NCBI RefSeq assembly: GCF_900155565.1
Contig: NZ_FUHM01000002.1
Span: 1,922,001-1,986,000 of the forward strand
Length of the DNA: 64,000 nt
Source: Anaerosalibacter sp. Marseille-P3206
Lineage (GTDB): Bacteria > Bacillota > Clostridia > Tissierellales > Sporanaerobacteraceae
Reading direction: 5' to 3'
Part shown: positions 43,246 through 53,059 of the stretch, one piece after another
Position numbering within the stretch: the first letter of the stretch is position 1
Layout: each line of letters opens with the position of its first letter
Translations under genes and position numbers: made by a program
Notes under the pieces: generated by a model
Told to the model about the DNA's origin: nothing
The model's input: the letters and a program-made list of their open reading frames with translations, nothing else
Database searches by the model: none

Positions 43246-43818
43246 TTAATTACAATGAATCAGTCCCTTTTCAGTAAGTATATAATCAATTGGTAAATCG
43301 TATTCTCCCTTAGGTACTTCTTCAATAAGTTGAACAGAGAAAGCTAATGCTATTGTAACAGCACTATCATTTAATTTGTTCAAAAATCTATCATAATACC
43401 CTCCACCATAGCCGATACGGTATCCCTGTCTATCAAAGGCTACTCCCGGAACCAAAACTAAATCAATCTTTGAAGGCTCAACTTCTCTTATATACTCTTT
43501 CTTAGGAGTCAATATATTATAAACACCTAATTCTAATTCATTGTCATAGTCTTTTAACTCTGAAATCAAAAGCTCCTTTGTTTTAGTAATAGAAATAGGA
43601 ACACCTATTTTTTTACCTGAATTTAGTGAATTTCTAATTATCTCTTCAGTTATAACTTCACTTCTAAAATTTACATAACTCATGATAAAATTACTGTTTT
43701 TGTATAAATCTAAATCATATAAATTATTTGCAATGGCTTGACTCATGGACTTTACATCATCTTCAGATATCATATCTCGTCTTTTTATATATACACTTCT
43801 TAGTTCTTTTTTATTCAT
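43246..43818 (-). CDS. 5-formyltetrahydrofolate cyclo-ligase
   Basis: A 190-residue enzyme converting 5-formyl-THF to 5,10-methenyl-THF with ATP. Family marks: KKELRSVYIKRRD at the start, LVLVPGVAFDRQGYRIGYGGGYYDRFL near residue 135, and the last part IALAFSVQLIEEVP. AGAGGTGATTC lies 5 bp before the ATG. One of the common one-carbon-metabolism genes of acetogenic and fermentative Clostridia. Confidence 0.93.
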   Translation of the reverse strand: MNKKELRSVYIKRRDMISEDDVKSMSQAIANNLYDLDLYKNSNFIMSYVNFRSEVITEEIIRNSLNSGKKIGVPISITKTKELLISELKDYDNELELGVYNILTPKKEYIREVEPSKIDLVLVPGVAFDRQGYRIGYGGGYYDRFLNKLNDSAVTIALAFSVQLIEEVPKGEYDLPIDYILTEKGLIHCN

Positions 43819-44013
43819 AGAATCACCTCTTAGTGTTTATTTATTGCTTACTTTATATTATAATATATATTATAATACTAAAAAGGTTTTTGACAAAAAA
43901 TAACTAGAATAATTGATTAAAAATAAAGGTTTTTTTGATTATTAGTAGAAGTTATTATATATCGTGTAATTCACAATAAAGATGACGCAATTCATCATAG
44001 GAGTGGTAAAAAG

Positions 44014-44700
44014 GTGATAAAATTTATCAATGTAAGTAAGGTTTATGATAATGGAACTAAAGCATTAAATAATATAAATATATCTATAGGAAAAGGAGAG
44101 TTTGTTTTTTTAGTTGGACCCAGTGGAGCGGGAAAGTCTACTCTTATAAAGCTTCTCTTAAAAGAAGAAGAGCCTACATCTGGAACAATTTTACTCAATA
44201 AAGTCGATATAACAAATGTAAAAAATAGAAAGGTGCCATATATCAGACGAAATTTAGGAGTAGTTTTTCAAGATTTTAGACTACTTCCAAACAAAACTGT
44301 ATATGAAAATATATCATTTGCCATGGAGATAATAGGAGCTCATCCAAAGGAGATAAGAAGAAATGTTCCAATGGTATTGAGCATGGTGGACTTAAGTGGA
44401 AAAGCTAATTCTTATCCAGATCAGTTATCTGGTGGGGAACATCAGAGAGTTGCCATAGCTAGAGCTATTGTCAACAATCCACCAGTACTTATTGCAGATG
44501 AGCCTACAGGAAACCTCGATCCTGATACAGCTTGGGACATCATGAAAATTTTGCAAGACATAAACAGAAGGGGAACCACTATACTCATGGCTACTCATGC
44601 AAAAGATATAGTAAATATTATGAAAAAGAGAGTAATAGCAATTGAATCAGGAAGAATTGCAAGGGATGAAGAGAAAGGTGTGTATGAGTATGAAGTTTAG
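44014..44700 (+). CDS. ftsE: Cell division ATP-binding protein FtsE
   Basis: A 228-residue ABC ATPase. Walker A GPSGAGKSTL, Q-loop VFQDFRLLP, signature LSGGEHQRVAIARA and Walker B LIADEPTGNLD are intact. With FtsX it controls peptidoglycan hydrolases at the septum. GTG 44014 with AGGAGTGG 7 bp upstream. It overlaps ftsX by 11 bp. Confidence 0.95.
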   Translation: MIKFINVSKVYDNGTKALNNINISIGKGEFVFLVGPSGAGKSTLIKLLLKEEEPTSGTILLNKVDITNVKNRKVPYIRRNLGVVFQDFRLLPNKTVYENISFAMEIIGAHPKEIRRNVPMVLSMVDLSGKANSYPDQLSGGEHQRVAIARAIVNNPPVLIADEPTGNLDPDTAWDIMKILQDINRRGTTILMATHAKDIVNIMKKRVIAIESGRIARDEEKGVYEYEV

Positions 44701-45586
44701 AGTGTTTAAGAATATTCTCAAGCAAGGCTTTCAAGGAGCATGGCGTAACAGAGGAATGGGACTAGCATCTATAGGGTCTATAACTGCAGTTCTTATAATA
44801 CTTGGAATGGTTTTGATTATTATATTAAGTATTAATAATGTGGTAGTAGAAACTAAAAATAAATTTGATGAAATTCACGTATTTATAGAAGACGATTTAG
44901 ATGAAGAGCAGTTAGCTAAAATTGAAGACAAAATGAAAGATTCTGAAGGTGTTAAATCTGTAATCTACCAATCAAAAGAACAAGCTATGGAAATAATGAA
45001 AAATGATTGGGGAGATAAAGCTTCTCTATTAGAAGGTCTAGAAGACAACCCACTACCTAATTCATATATTATTCAACTTGAAGATATCGAATATGCAGAT
45101 GGAGTAGTAAACAATCTAAAAGGAGTACAAGGCGTAGAAAAAATCAAATACTATAAAGATATTATAGATAATTTGTTGACAATGGCCAATTATATAAAAA
45201 TCGCAGGTGTTGTCATAATAGTAGTTTTAATGTTCATTTCAGTATTTATCATTTCAAATACTATTAAGATAACAGTTACGGCAAGAAAAAGAGAAATAAA
45301 TATTATGAAATATGTAGGGGCAACCAATAGCTATATAAGAGGACCTTTTGTGATTGAAGGAGTTATTTTAGGACTAATAGGGGCAGGATTATCCATTCTT
45401 ATAGTAAACTATGGGTATGAATACCTCTTTAAGGTAATAAACGAAAAGCTTTATGTTATTTTCACAGTATATCTAGTATCACCACATGCACTGTTAAAAG
45501 ACATAACAATCATGTTTACATCTATTGGAGTAGGAATAGGTACACTTGGTAGTTTAGTTTCACTGAAGAGATTCTTAAATGCCTAG
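44690..45586 (+). CDS. ftsX: Cell division protein FtsX
   Basis: A 298-residue protein with four helices (about 20-45, 170-195, 220-245, 270-290) and a large outside domain between helices 1 and 2. NRGMGLASIGSITAVL and ARKREINIMKYVGATNSYI are family blocks. AAAGGTG precedes ATG 44690 by 9 bp and ATG 44684 by 3 bp; 44690 is preferred. The outside domain probably engages the M23 hydrolase encoded next. Confidence 0.93.
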   Translation: MKFRVFKNILKQGFQGAWRNRGMGLASIGSITAVLIILGMVLIIILSINNVVVETKNKFDEIHVFIEDDLDEEQLAKIEDKMKDSEGVKSVIYQSKEQAMEIMKNDWGDKASLLEGLEDNPLPNSYIIQLEDIEYADGVVNNLKGVQGVEKIKYYKDIIDNLLTMANYIKIAGVVIIVVLMFISVFIISNTIKITVTARKREINIMKYVGATNSYIRGPFVIEGVILGLIGAGLSILIVNYGYEYLFKVINEKLYVIFTVYLVSPHALLKDITIMFTSIGVGIGTLGSLVSLKRFLNA

Positions 45587-45604
45587 CAAAAGGAGGGTTT
45601 GCAA

Positions 45605-46729
45605 ATGAAACGGAAGATCGCCTTTGTTGTTTTGATTGCCACATTAGCAATGGCTTTTACTACAGTTTATGCAGATAATAGTTTAAACAAGCAACTGAAA
45701 GACACTCAAAAACAACAACAAAATGTCAAAAAGGAAAAGAAAGCATTAGAAAGGACACAAGAAGAGTTATCAAAAGAAATAGATAATCTAGACAGAGAAA
45801 TAGATTCTGTTGGACTAGAATTAGAAAGTGTAGAAAAACAATTAGCTAAAATTACAAAAGACATAGAAAAGACTACAAATGATATAAAAGAGGCTGAGGA
45901 TAAGATAGAGGATAAGAATGATACTCTTAATTCTAGATTGAGAGTCATGTATGAAAATGGAAATGTAGGGTATTTGGAAGTATTATTATCAGCAACTAGT
46001 ATAAGTGATTTCCTAGCTAGAAAGGAAATGGTACAAGCTATAGTAGAGCATGATACAGAATTGCTTAAGTACATGAAAGAACAAAGAGATATTGTAGTTA
46101 GGAAAGAAAAAGAACTCCAAGGACAAAAGGCATCTGTAGAAGTTACAAAGAGAAAAATTGATGAGAAAAAGAATCAATTAGTTGTTGCTACGAGAAATAA
46201 AGAAAGCCGTATGAAAGATTTAGAAAAAGACATAAAAGAATTAGAAAAAATGGAAGACCAATTAATAAAGACTGCAAATGAGATAAAATCTAAGATTCGT
46301 AGTCTTCAGGTTAAAACTGGTCCCTATTCAGGGGGCAAAATGGGTTGGCCAGTACCTGGTCATTCTAGGATCAGTTCTCCTTTTGGATATAGAATTCATC
46401 CTATATTTAAAACTAAAAAATTACATACTGGAATAGATATTCCAGCGCAAACAGGTACGTCAATAGTTTCTGCATCTGATGGAACAGTTATTTTTGCAGG
46501 TTGGCTTGGCGGTTATGGAAAGGCTGTAATGGTTGACCACGGTGGAGGAATAGTTACACTTTATGGTCACAATTCTTCATTAAGTGTATCAGTAGGTACA
46601 GAAGTAAAACGAGGTCAAACTATTGCAAAAGCAGGTAGTACAGGATATTCAACAGGACCACATTGTCACTTTGAAGTTAGAAGGAATGGTTCCTATGAAG
46701 ATCCTATTTCATGGCTAAAGGGAAAATAA
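45605..46729 (+). CDS. Murein hydrolase with coiled coils and M23 peptidase domain
   Basis: A 374-residue exported protein: signal peptide (1-24, ending VYA), two long coiled coils (about 25-110 and 155-245), then a LytM/M23 domain with HTGIDIPAQTG (zinc His and Asp) and PHCHFEVRRNG (zinc His). It resembles EnvC of E. coli in layout, but M23 metal residues are retained, so it may cut cross-links itself. Its place after ftsEX fits the pairing in which FtsEX controls a coiled-coil hydrolase. ATG 45605 with AAAGGAGG 8 bp upstream. Confidence 0.9.
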   Translation: MKRKIAFVVLIATLAMAFTTVYADNSLNKQLKDTQKQQQNVKKEKKALERTQEELSKEIDNLDREIDSVGLELESVEKQLAKITKDIEKTTNDIKEAEDKIEDKNDTLNSRLRVMYENGNVGYLEVLLSATSISDFLARKEMVQAIVEHDTELLKYMKEQRDIVVRKEKELQGQKASVEVTKRKIDEKKNQLVVATRNKESRMKDLEKDIKELEKMEDQLIKTANEIKSKIRSLQVKTGPYSGGKMGWPVPGHSRISSPFGYRIHPIFKTKKLHTGIDIPAQTGTSIVSASDGTVIFAGWLGGYGKAVMVDHGGGIVTLYGHNSSLSVSVGTEVKRGQTIAKAGSTGYSTGPHCHFEVRRNGSYEDPISWLKGK

Positions 46730-46741
46730 GCATAAGGACGG

Positions 46742-46762
46742 AGGGACAGGTTCACTGTCCCT
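46742..46762 (+). terminator. Palindromic terminator, AGGGACAG/CTGTCCCT
   Basis: Perfect 8-bp arms around GTTCA followed by TTTTTG. It resembles the gene-end palindromes at 3364 and 9406. Confidence 0.8.
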
Positions 46763-46828
46763 TTTTGTTTTTTTCTTTTTGAAGTTTCACTTTCTTGTTA
46801 TTTGTCAATAATATAAATGAACTTAATT

Positions 46829-46857
46829 TTGAGAACTAATAGGCCTAGTGGTATAAT
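46829..46857 (+). promoter_or_regulatory. Sigma-A-type promoter of ctpA
   Basis: TTGAGA (46829-46834) and TATAAT (46852-46857) with a 17-bp spacer containing the palindrome TAGGCCTA. Confidence 0.7.
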
Positions 46858-46914
46858 GTAAAAGTAGTTTTAATAATATTAAATACATAATGCTTATTAA
46901 TAGGGGTGAATAGA

Positions 46915-48141
46915 ATGTCAAAGAAAAAGCGCATAACTTTAATTGTTTTATTAGTATTAGTTACAAATATTATTACATTTGGTGTAAGTACTATATTACC
47001 GACTCCACTAAATAAAAAGGTAATGATTTCAAAATCCGAATACAATGAATTGCTATCATTTTACAATGATTATTCTAAGTTGATGGCGGTGGAAAACTCC
47101 ATAAAGAAAAACTTCTTAAAAGAAGTAGATGAGGAAAAACTTCTAGATGGTCAATTAAGAGGTATGTTACAGTCACTAGAAGATCCATATTCAATATATA
47201 TGACAAAAGAAGAATTTGATGATTTCATGGAGCATACAAAGGGAGTCTATGGTGGAATAGGAGTTATTGTTTCGCCAGGGGAAGATAATTTGATAACAGT
47301 TGTTTCACCAATAGAAGATACTCCTGGGGAGAAAGCTGGTATAAAAACTGGAGATAAAATAATCAAAGTAAATGGTGAAGAATTTACAGCTGATAAAATG
47401 GATATGGCAGTAAAGGTAATGAAAGGGAAACCAGGAGAAGATGTAACTTTAACCATATTAAGAGAAGACAAGGAAGGAAAGAAAAATCAATTTGATTTAA
47501 CTATTAAGAGAGAAGAAATAAGATTAAAGAGTGTAAAATCAAGTGTTGTTGAAAATAACATTGGCTATATTAAAATCATTTCTTTTGATGATTTAACTTA
47601 TGAAGATTTTAAAGAAGAATTAAGTAAACTTCAAAAGCAGAAAGTAAAGGGGATAGTATTAGACTTAAGAAACAATCCTGGGGGACTTCTAGATGTATGT
47701 GCTAATATTGCTGATGAATTTTTAGACGAAGGAGATATAGTATATACACAAACTAGGGATGGTGAAAGAGAGTATTTAAAGTCAAATAAGAAGAGTATAG
47801 ATCTACCCCTTGTAGTACTTGTCAATGAAGGAAGTGCTAGTGCTTCAGAAATATTAGCAGGTGCTATTAAGGATAGAGAAAGAGGAGTATTAGTAGGGAC
47901 TAAGACTTTTGGTAAGGGTATAGTTCAAAGAATATTTAAACTTCCAGATGGCTCTGGATATAAATTGACTGTATCAGAGTATTTTACACCTAATGGAACT
48001 AATATCCATGGCATAGGAATTACTCCAGATGTGGTAATTGAATTGCCAGAGGATGTTGAGTTTATAGGAATAGATAATCTAAGTGAAGATATACAACTTA
48101 AAAAGGCTTTAGAAATATTGAAGGAAAAAATGGGTCAATAG
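46915..48141 (+). CDS. ctpA: C-terminal processing peptidase (S41 family)
   Basis: A 408-residue exported serine protease: signal anchor (1-30), PDZ domain at about 95-180 (GGIGVIVSPGEDNLI, IKTGDKIIKVNG), and S41 core with the Ser in EGSASASEIL and the Lys in TKTFGKGIVQ. In Bacillus the CtpB homologue processes SpoIVFA in sporulation. GTG 46906 lies within AGGGGTGA; ATG 46915 is used. Neighbour to ftsEX as in Bacillus. Confidence 0.92.
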   Translation: MSKKKRITLIVLLVLVTNIITFGVSTILPTPLNKKVMISKSEYNELLSFYNDYSKLMAVENSIKKNFLKEVDEEKLLDGQLRGMLQSLEDPYSIYMTKEEFDDFMEHTKGVYGGIGVIVSPGEDNLITVVSPIEDTPGEKAGIKTGDKIIKVNGEEFTADKMDMAVKVMKGKPGEDVTLTILREDKEGKKNQFDLTIKREEIRLKSVKSSVVENNIGYIKIISFDDLTYEDFKEELSKLQKQKVKGIVLDLRNNPGGLLDVCANIADEFLDEGDIVYTQTRDGEREYLKSNKKSIDLPLVVLVNEGSASASEILAGAIKDRERGVLVGTKTFGKGIVQRIFKLPDGSGYKLTVSEYFTPNGTNIHGIGITPDVVIELPEDVEFIGIDNLSEDIQLKKALEILKEKMGQ

Positions 48142-48170
48142 TAAATTGATATATTTTAGGAGAGTTGTAT

Positions 48171-49313
48171 ATGTTAGATTTTAAGACTGTTTTGTTTTAT
48201 TCAGTACATTCTATATTGACTTCACTTAAGTCACCAATATACTGGATTGTAGTTGTGATAGTGTATTTTCAATATAGAAAACTAGCAAAAATGGAAAAGA
48301 TGATTTTGGGCTCCCATAGGGAGCCCTTATACAAAAGGATGATTACTTCGACTATCTTAGGGATTTTAGGTGGAATAGTTGCAAGTATAATATTTATATT
48401 GTTAGGAACCACAGTAGAAGGAAATGATTTTTTATTTATACTTCCAACAGCATTATTACTTTCTCTTATTCATCCAAGATTTATATGCTTTTCATATGCA
48501 GGAGGTCTCATATCTCTAATAAGTTTAATTTTTGGTTTTCCCAAAATAAATGTAGTAAGTGTTATGACTGTAGTAGCTGTACTTCATTTGGTTGAGAGTT
48601 TACTCATAATAACTGATGGACATAGTGGAAGAATGCCTATTTTTATGGAAAAGGATAACGATATAGTCGGTGGTTTTAACATGAATAGGTTTTGGCCTAT
48701 GCCATTTTTAATATTAGTTCAAGGAAATAGAGTTTATCCAATTGTGATATTAGCTGTACTAGGATATGGAGATTATGTTTTAACTAAGTTTCCAAAAGAT
48801 AAAACAAAAGAAACTTCAGGTATGTTATTATTATTTAGCTTGGTACTTCTACTATTGTCTCAACTTTCTAAACAGTACAATGTGTTATTATATCCTTTAG
48901 CTATTTCGTCTCCATTACTACATGAATTGATAATACAATTTGGAAGAAGCAGAGAAGATACGGGAAGGCCAATATTTGTACCTTCATCCATGGGGTTAAA
49001 AATACTTGATACATTGCCAGATGGTGTTGGAGAAAAGATAGGACTTAAAACTGGAGATATACTAATTAGTATAAATGGAAACAGGATAAATTCTAAAAGG
49101 GATATAGTAGAATCACTTATGATGAAACCTAAATATATCTGGTTAGATGTATTGGATATGAAAAAAGGACTTATAACAAAGGAATATAAAAATTATCGAG
49201 AAGGAATAGATAGCTTGGATGTATTAGTTATACCTAAAATACCTGAATATGCCTTTGTTATGGAAGAAGCAAAAAGTCCAATAAAAAGACTAATGGAAAA
49301 GATAAAAAAATAA
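48171..49313 (+). CDS. MinJ-like polytopic PDZ protein
   Basis: A 380-residue protein with seven to eight N-terminal helices (residues 10-265) and a C-terminal PDZ domain (about 280-350, GVGEKIGLKTGDILISING). This architecture and the place after ctpA match MinJ (YvjD) of Bacillus, which bridges DivIVA and MinD at division sites. No minC or minD is in the window. ATG 48171 with TAGGAGAG 6 bp upstream; the TTG at 48165 is too close. Confidence 0.78.
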   Translation: MLDFKTVLFYSVHSILTSLKSPIYWIVVVIVYFQYRKLAKMEKMILGSHREPLYKRMITSTILGILGGIVASIIFILLGTTVEGNDFLFILPTALLLSLIHPRFICFSYAGGLISLISLIFGFPKINVVSVMTVVAVLHLVESLLIITDGHSGRMPIFMEKDNDIVGGFNMNRFWPMPFLILVQGNRVYPIVILAVLGYGDYVLTKFPKDKTKETSGMLLLFSLVLLLLSQLSKQYNVLLYPLAISSPLLHELIIQFGRSREDTGRPIFVPSSMGLKILDTLPDGVGEKIGLKTGDILISINGNRINSKRDIVESLMMKPKYIWLDVLDMKKGLITKEYKNYREGIDSLDVLVIPKIPEYAFVMEEAKSPIKRLMEKIKK

Positions 49314-49344
49314 GGTACTCCTTAGTGAAAAGGGTACCTTATTT
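49308..49344. terminator. Bidirectional terminator
   Basis: ATAAGGTAC and GTACCTTAT pair perfectly with a 15-base loop; A and T runs flank both ends between convergent genes. Confidence 0.75.
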
Positions 49345-50922
49345 ATCTTTAATTTTCATCTTATTTAAATCAATTGAATATATTATATGTCTCTTACTAT
49401 TTTCTAATGGAGGTGAAAGTGAGATATATCCTTTGTTCAATTCTTCATCATAGTAAATTTTCTCATTATTGATTCTAGCTATTTCTCGTACTTTATCTTT
49501 TGCTGTATTATAATACAATAGTTTATAATCATTTTCACAACTATTTTTTTCTATAAGAAGCAATACTTCTGGTTTTATCTGTAAATAGTTTATTACATTG
49601 ATATCTGTTTGTGTTTTCATCTTTTTATCTTTTACATTGTAAAGGAATAGCTTATCTTCATTTTTGTCAGAAATATTTTTTAGATATACAATAGTATTTT
49701 TATCTAGAAAACTTATATTGTGACCTATATCTATCTTATCAAAGGATACTCCATCTTCTGTTATAAAAATAGCTTTATTTATTTTTTTATCATCATATTC
49801 TGTAAGAACTAATAAATCATCTTCAATATCAAAACTAGATATATTTTTAGGAATTTTGTATATTTCATCTACATTGTTGTCTTTAATACTATATAAAAAT
49901 ACTATGGAAGAACCTTTTGAACTATTATCTATAAAGTAAAGATTGTTTGCATTTTTCCATTCCATATTCCAAGTATGACTATGACCAACGGGGGTTATTT
50001 TATGTATAACTTTTTTCCCTATATTGATTAAATAAATATTAGTCACTCCATTATCATTCTCAATTAAAGATATATTCTTGTGGTCTGGACTAAATTTTGA
50101 TAAATAGATAGAATGGTTTGTTTCGTATATCTGATGTTTTTCTTTTTTTTCTAAATCATAAAGCCATAGAACATCAATTGTTTCATTATTGTTCAAATTT
50201 TCCTGTTTGTATAACAAATATTTTTTCGGTATATAATCTAATATCATTCCATCATCAATATAGTCAGAAACAATGTCTTTGTCAGAATCGATTATTTCTC
50301 CTGTTAAGGCATCAGCTTTTACATTTAAATTTATTAGAGGTGCTTGTAAATTTCCTCTATCAAATATACCATTGAAAACAATATTCCATACAAAGCTATC
50401 TTTTTGTCTTATAAGACTAACATCTGGTATTGAGTTTGGCGCAATTTTAAATTGGGCATAAATATTGTTGAGTATTTCAGTTTTTCCAAATTTTAATTCT
50501 ATAGGAGAATAATTTTTATTTATTATATTAAATTTATAATTATCTGTTTTGCCATCTAAAATTTTATCTAGAAGTACAGTGGCTTGGGGTATTGCTAATT
50601 GAGTTTTGTCATCTTCTAATAGTCTATTGGTATATATATTTATTTCGTTATTTTTTTTGGTGATTTTATCTATAGTTACTCCAGAACATTCTATGAGTCC
50701 AAAACTAATAGATAGTTTAGTTTTATTGTCTTTGGTAATGGTTTCTACTTTTGGTTCTAGTGTTTGATATCCTTTAGAAAGTAATATTTTTTCAATTTTA
50801 AATCCTAATATTTCTTCGTTTGTTTCTTCGGCAGGCTCTAATTCAGTAATTTTATTAGTGCTGCATGCAGTAAGAGTTATAATCAAGAATGTCACGAATG
50901 TTAATAAAACTATTTTTTTCAT
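49339..50922 (-). CDS. Exported lipoprotein, beta-propeller-like
   Basis: A 527-residue lipoprotein: signal peptide with lipobox TLTACS, then about 200 residues of mixed fold, then repeats of WD40/TolB-type propeller blades (for example LWLYDLEKKEKHQIYE, IYLINIGKKVIHKITPVG, NNLYFIDN, FLYNVKDKKM). Repeating SPDHKNISLIE blocks support a propeller. Function unknown. It is the only leftward gene in this division/repair block and shares the intergenic region with uvrB. Confidence 0.8.
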   Translation of the reverse strand: MKKIVLLTFVTFLIITLTACSTNKITELEPAEETNEEILGFKIEKILLSKGYQTLEPKVETITKDNKTKLSISFGLIECSGVTIDKITKKNNEINIYTNRLLEDDKTQLAIPQATVLLDKILDGKTDNYKFNIINKNYSPIELKFGKTEILNNIYAQFKIAPNSIPDVSLIRQKDSFVWNIVFNGIFDRGNLQAPLINLNVKADALTGEIIDSDKDIVSDYIDDGMILDYIPKKYLLYKQENLNNNETIDVLWLYDLEKKEKHQIYETNHSIYLSKFSPDHKNISLIENDNGVTNIYLINIGKKVIHKITPVGHSHTWNMEWKNANNLYFIDNSSKGSSIVFLYSIKDNNVDEIYKIPKNISSFDIEDDLLVLTEYDDKKINKAIFITEDGVSFDKIDIGHNISFLDKNTIVYLKNISDKNEDKLFLYNVKDKKMKTQTDINVINYLQIKPEVLLLIEKNSCENDYKLLYYNTAKDKVREIARINNEKIYYDEELNKGYISLSPPLENSKRHIIYSIDLNKMKIKDK

Positions 50923-51011
50923 AAACGGCCTCCTCCTTATATAGATAGTTTATACTATTCAACAAATAAGTTCAATGTCCTTTTTTTTAGAGAAAAAACT
51001 TTAAAATCTAT

Positions 51012-51039
51012 TTGATTTTATTTTAATATATATTATAAT
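51012..51039 (+). promoter_or_regulatory. Promoter of uvrBA
   Basis: TTGATT (51012-51017) and TATAAT (51034-51039), 16 bp apart. The LexA box lies 13 bp further on. Confidence 0.55.
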
Positions 51040-51051
51040 TGAAGTATGTTT

Positions 51052-51064
51052 CGAACTAGTGTTC
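51052..51064 (+). promoter_or_regulatory. LexA (SOS) box before uvrB
   Basis: CGAACTAGTGTTC matches the Firmicute SOS consensus CGAAC-N4-GTTC, here with the last G replaced by A outside the core. It lies just after the predicted start point and 18 bp before the uvrB ATG. Confidence 0.8.
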
Positions 51065-51081
51065 AAATATGAGGTGAAGAT

Positions 51082-53046
51082 ATGAGTAATTTTGAGATAA
51101 AATCAAGTTATAAACCAACAGGTGATCAGCCAGAAGCAATTGAAAAATTGTCTAAAGGTTTGATGAGTGGAAGTAAATATCAGACATTACTAGGTGTAAC
51201 TGGGTCGGGAAAAACTTTTACAATGGCTAATATTATTGAAAAAGTTCAAAGGCCTACATTAGTAATAGCACATAATAAGACATTGGCCTATCAATTGGCT
51301 AGTGAATTTAGAGAGTATTTCCCCAACAATGCTGTTGAATACTTTGTTAGTTATTATGATTATTACCAACCAGAGGCATATGTACCCCAAACAGATACTT
51401 ATATTGAAAAGGATGCCTCTATAAATGATGAAATAGACAAACTAAGGCACTCTGCAACAGCATCTTTATTTGAGAGAAGAGATGTGATTATAGTAGCAAG
51501 TGTATCTTGCATATATGGATTAGGGGATCCTATTGATTATGAAAATTTGGTGGTTTCTATTCGACCAGGTATGATAAAAGATAGAGATGAGATCATAAGA
51601 AAACTTGTAGATATTCAATATATTAGAAATGACATAAATTTTACTAGAGGAACTTTTAGAGTGCGAGGAGATGTGTTGGAGATATTTCCAGCTTCTTCAA
51701 GTGAAAATACCATCCGTGTAGAATTCTTTGGAGATGAAATAGACAGGATAGTTGAAGTAAACTATCTTACTGGGGAGATCATAGGACTTAGAAGTCATGT
51801 TTCCATATTTCCTGCCTCTCACTTTGCCACTTCTCCAGAAAAGATAGAGAGGGCTATTAAAAGTATTGAAGTTGAATTAGATGAAAGATTGAAAGAACTC
51901 AGAAGTCAAGATAAACTGTTAGAAGCACAAAGGCTGGAACAGAGAACAAGATATGATATTGAGATGCTTGAGGAAATGGGATATTGTCAGGGAATAGAAA
52001 ACTATTCTAGACATATTAGTGGTAGACCTAAGGGAAGTAAGCCTTATACATTGATAGATTATTTTCCAGATGACTTTTTGATAATAGTAGATGAATCTCA
52101 TGTGACTATTCCTCAAATAAGGGGTATGTATGAAGGTGATAAATCTAGAAAAACTACATTAGTGGAATATGGATTTAGGCTTCCTTCTGCACTAGATAAT
52201 AGACCTCTTAAGTTCAATGAATTTGAGAGACATATAAATCAAATATTATTTGTAAGTGCCACTCCTGGACCATATGAATTAGAGCATTCAGAAAAAATTG
52301 TTGAACAGATTATAAGACCTACAGGACTATTAGATCCAGAGATTGTAGTTAGACCAACTGAAAACCAAATAGATGATTTAGTAAAAGAGATTAGAATTCG
52401 TGAAAAGAAAAATGAAAGAGTGCTCATTACTACATTGACTAAAAAAATGTCTGAGGATCTTACAAATTACTTTAAAGAAATAGGGATTAAGGTAACTTAT
52501 CTTCATTCTGATATAGATACTATTGAAAGGATGGAAATAATAAGGGATTTAAGACTAGGTAAATATGATGTATTAGTAGGAATTAACCTATTAAGAGAGG
52601 GATTGGATTTGCCAGAAGTTTCTCTTGTTGTAATATTGGATGCAGATAAGGAAGGATTTTTAAGATCAGAGACATCTATGATACAGACTATAGGTAGAGC
52701 AGCGAGAAACTCATCAGGAAAGGTAATCATGTATGCTGATAAGATGACTAAATCAATGAAAAAGGCAATCTTTGAGACAAATAGAAGAAGGAAAATTCAA
52801 AATGAGTACAATGTGGTGAATAATATTACTCCTAAGACTATAGTAAAGGGAATTAGAGATGTTATAGAAGCAACAAAGGTTGTTGAAGATGATGAGACAT
52901 ATGCTACTGAAAAATTATCCAAGGAGAAAATACTAGAAATAGTACAAGGATTAGAAGAAGAAATGTTAAAGGAAGCAGAGATGTTGCACTTTGAAAGAGC
53001 TGCAGAGTTGAGGGATAAGATAGTAGAATTAAAAGAGAAGTTATAA
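51082..53046 (+). CDS. uvrB: Excinuclease ABC subunit B
   Basis: A 654-residue helicase-like repair protein. Walker [10 protein letters not shown], the beta-hairpin [17 protein letters not shown]-like IIVDESHV, helicase blocks [13 protein letters not shown] and QTIGRAARN, and the C-terminal UVR motif [10 protein letters not shown] are intact. With UvrA it finds bulky DNA lesions. GAGGTGAAG 6 bp before the ATG. LexA-box regulated. Confidence 0.97.
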   Translation: MSNFEIKSSYKPTGDQPEAIEKLSKGLMSGSKYQTLLGVTGSGKTFTMANIIEKVQRPTLVIAHNKTLAYQLASEFREYFPNNAVEYFVSYYDYYQPEAYVPQTDTYIEKDASINDEIDKLRHSATASLFERRDVIIVASVSCIYGLGDPIDYENLVVSIRPGMIKDRDEIIRKLVDIQYIRNDINFTRGTFRVRGDVLEIFPASSSENTIRVEFFGDEIDRIVEVNYLTGEIIGLRSHVSIFPASHFATSPEKIERAIKSIEVELDERLKELRSQDKLLEAQRLEQRTRYDIEMLEEMGYCQGIENYSRHISGRPKGSKPYTLIDYFPDDFLIIVDESHVTIPQIRGMYEGDKSRKTTLVEYGFRLPSALDNRPLKFNEFERHINQILFVSATPGPYELEHSEKIVEQIIRPTGLLDPEIVVRPTENQIDDLVKEIRIREKKNERVLITTLTKKMSEDLTNYFKEIGIKVTYLHSDIDTIERMEIIRDLRLGKYDVLVGINLLREGLDLPEVSLVVILDADKEGFLRSETSMIQTIGRAARNSSGKVIMYADKMTKSMKKAIFETNRRRKIQNEYNVVNNITPKTIVKGIRDVIEATKVVEDDETYATEKLSKEKILEIVQGLEEEMLKEAEMLHFERAAELRDKIVELKEKL

Positions 53047-53059
53047 TAGAGGTGAAAAA

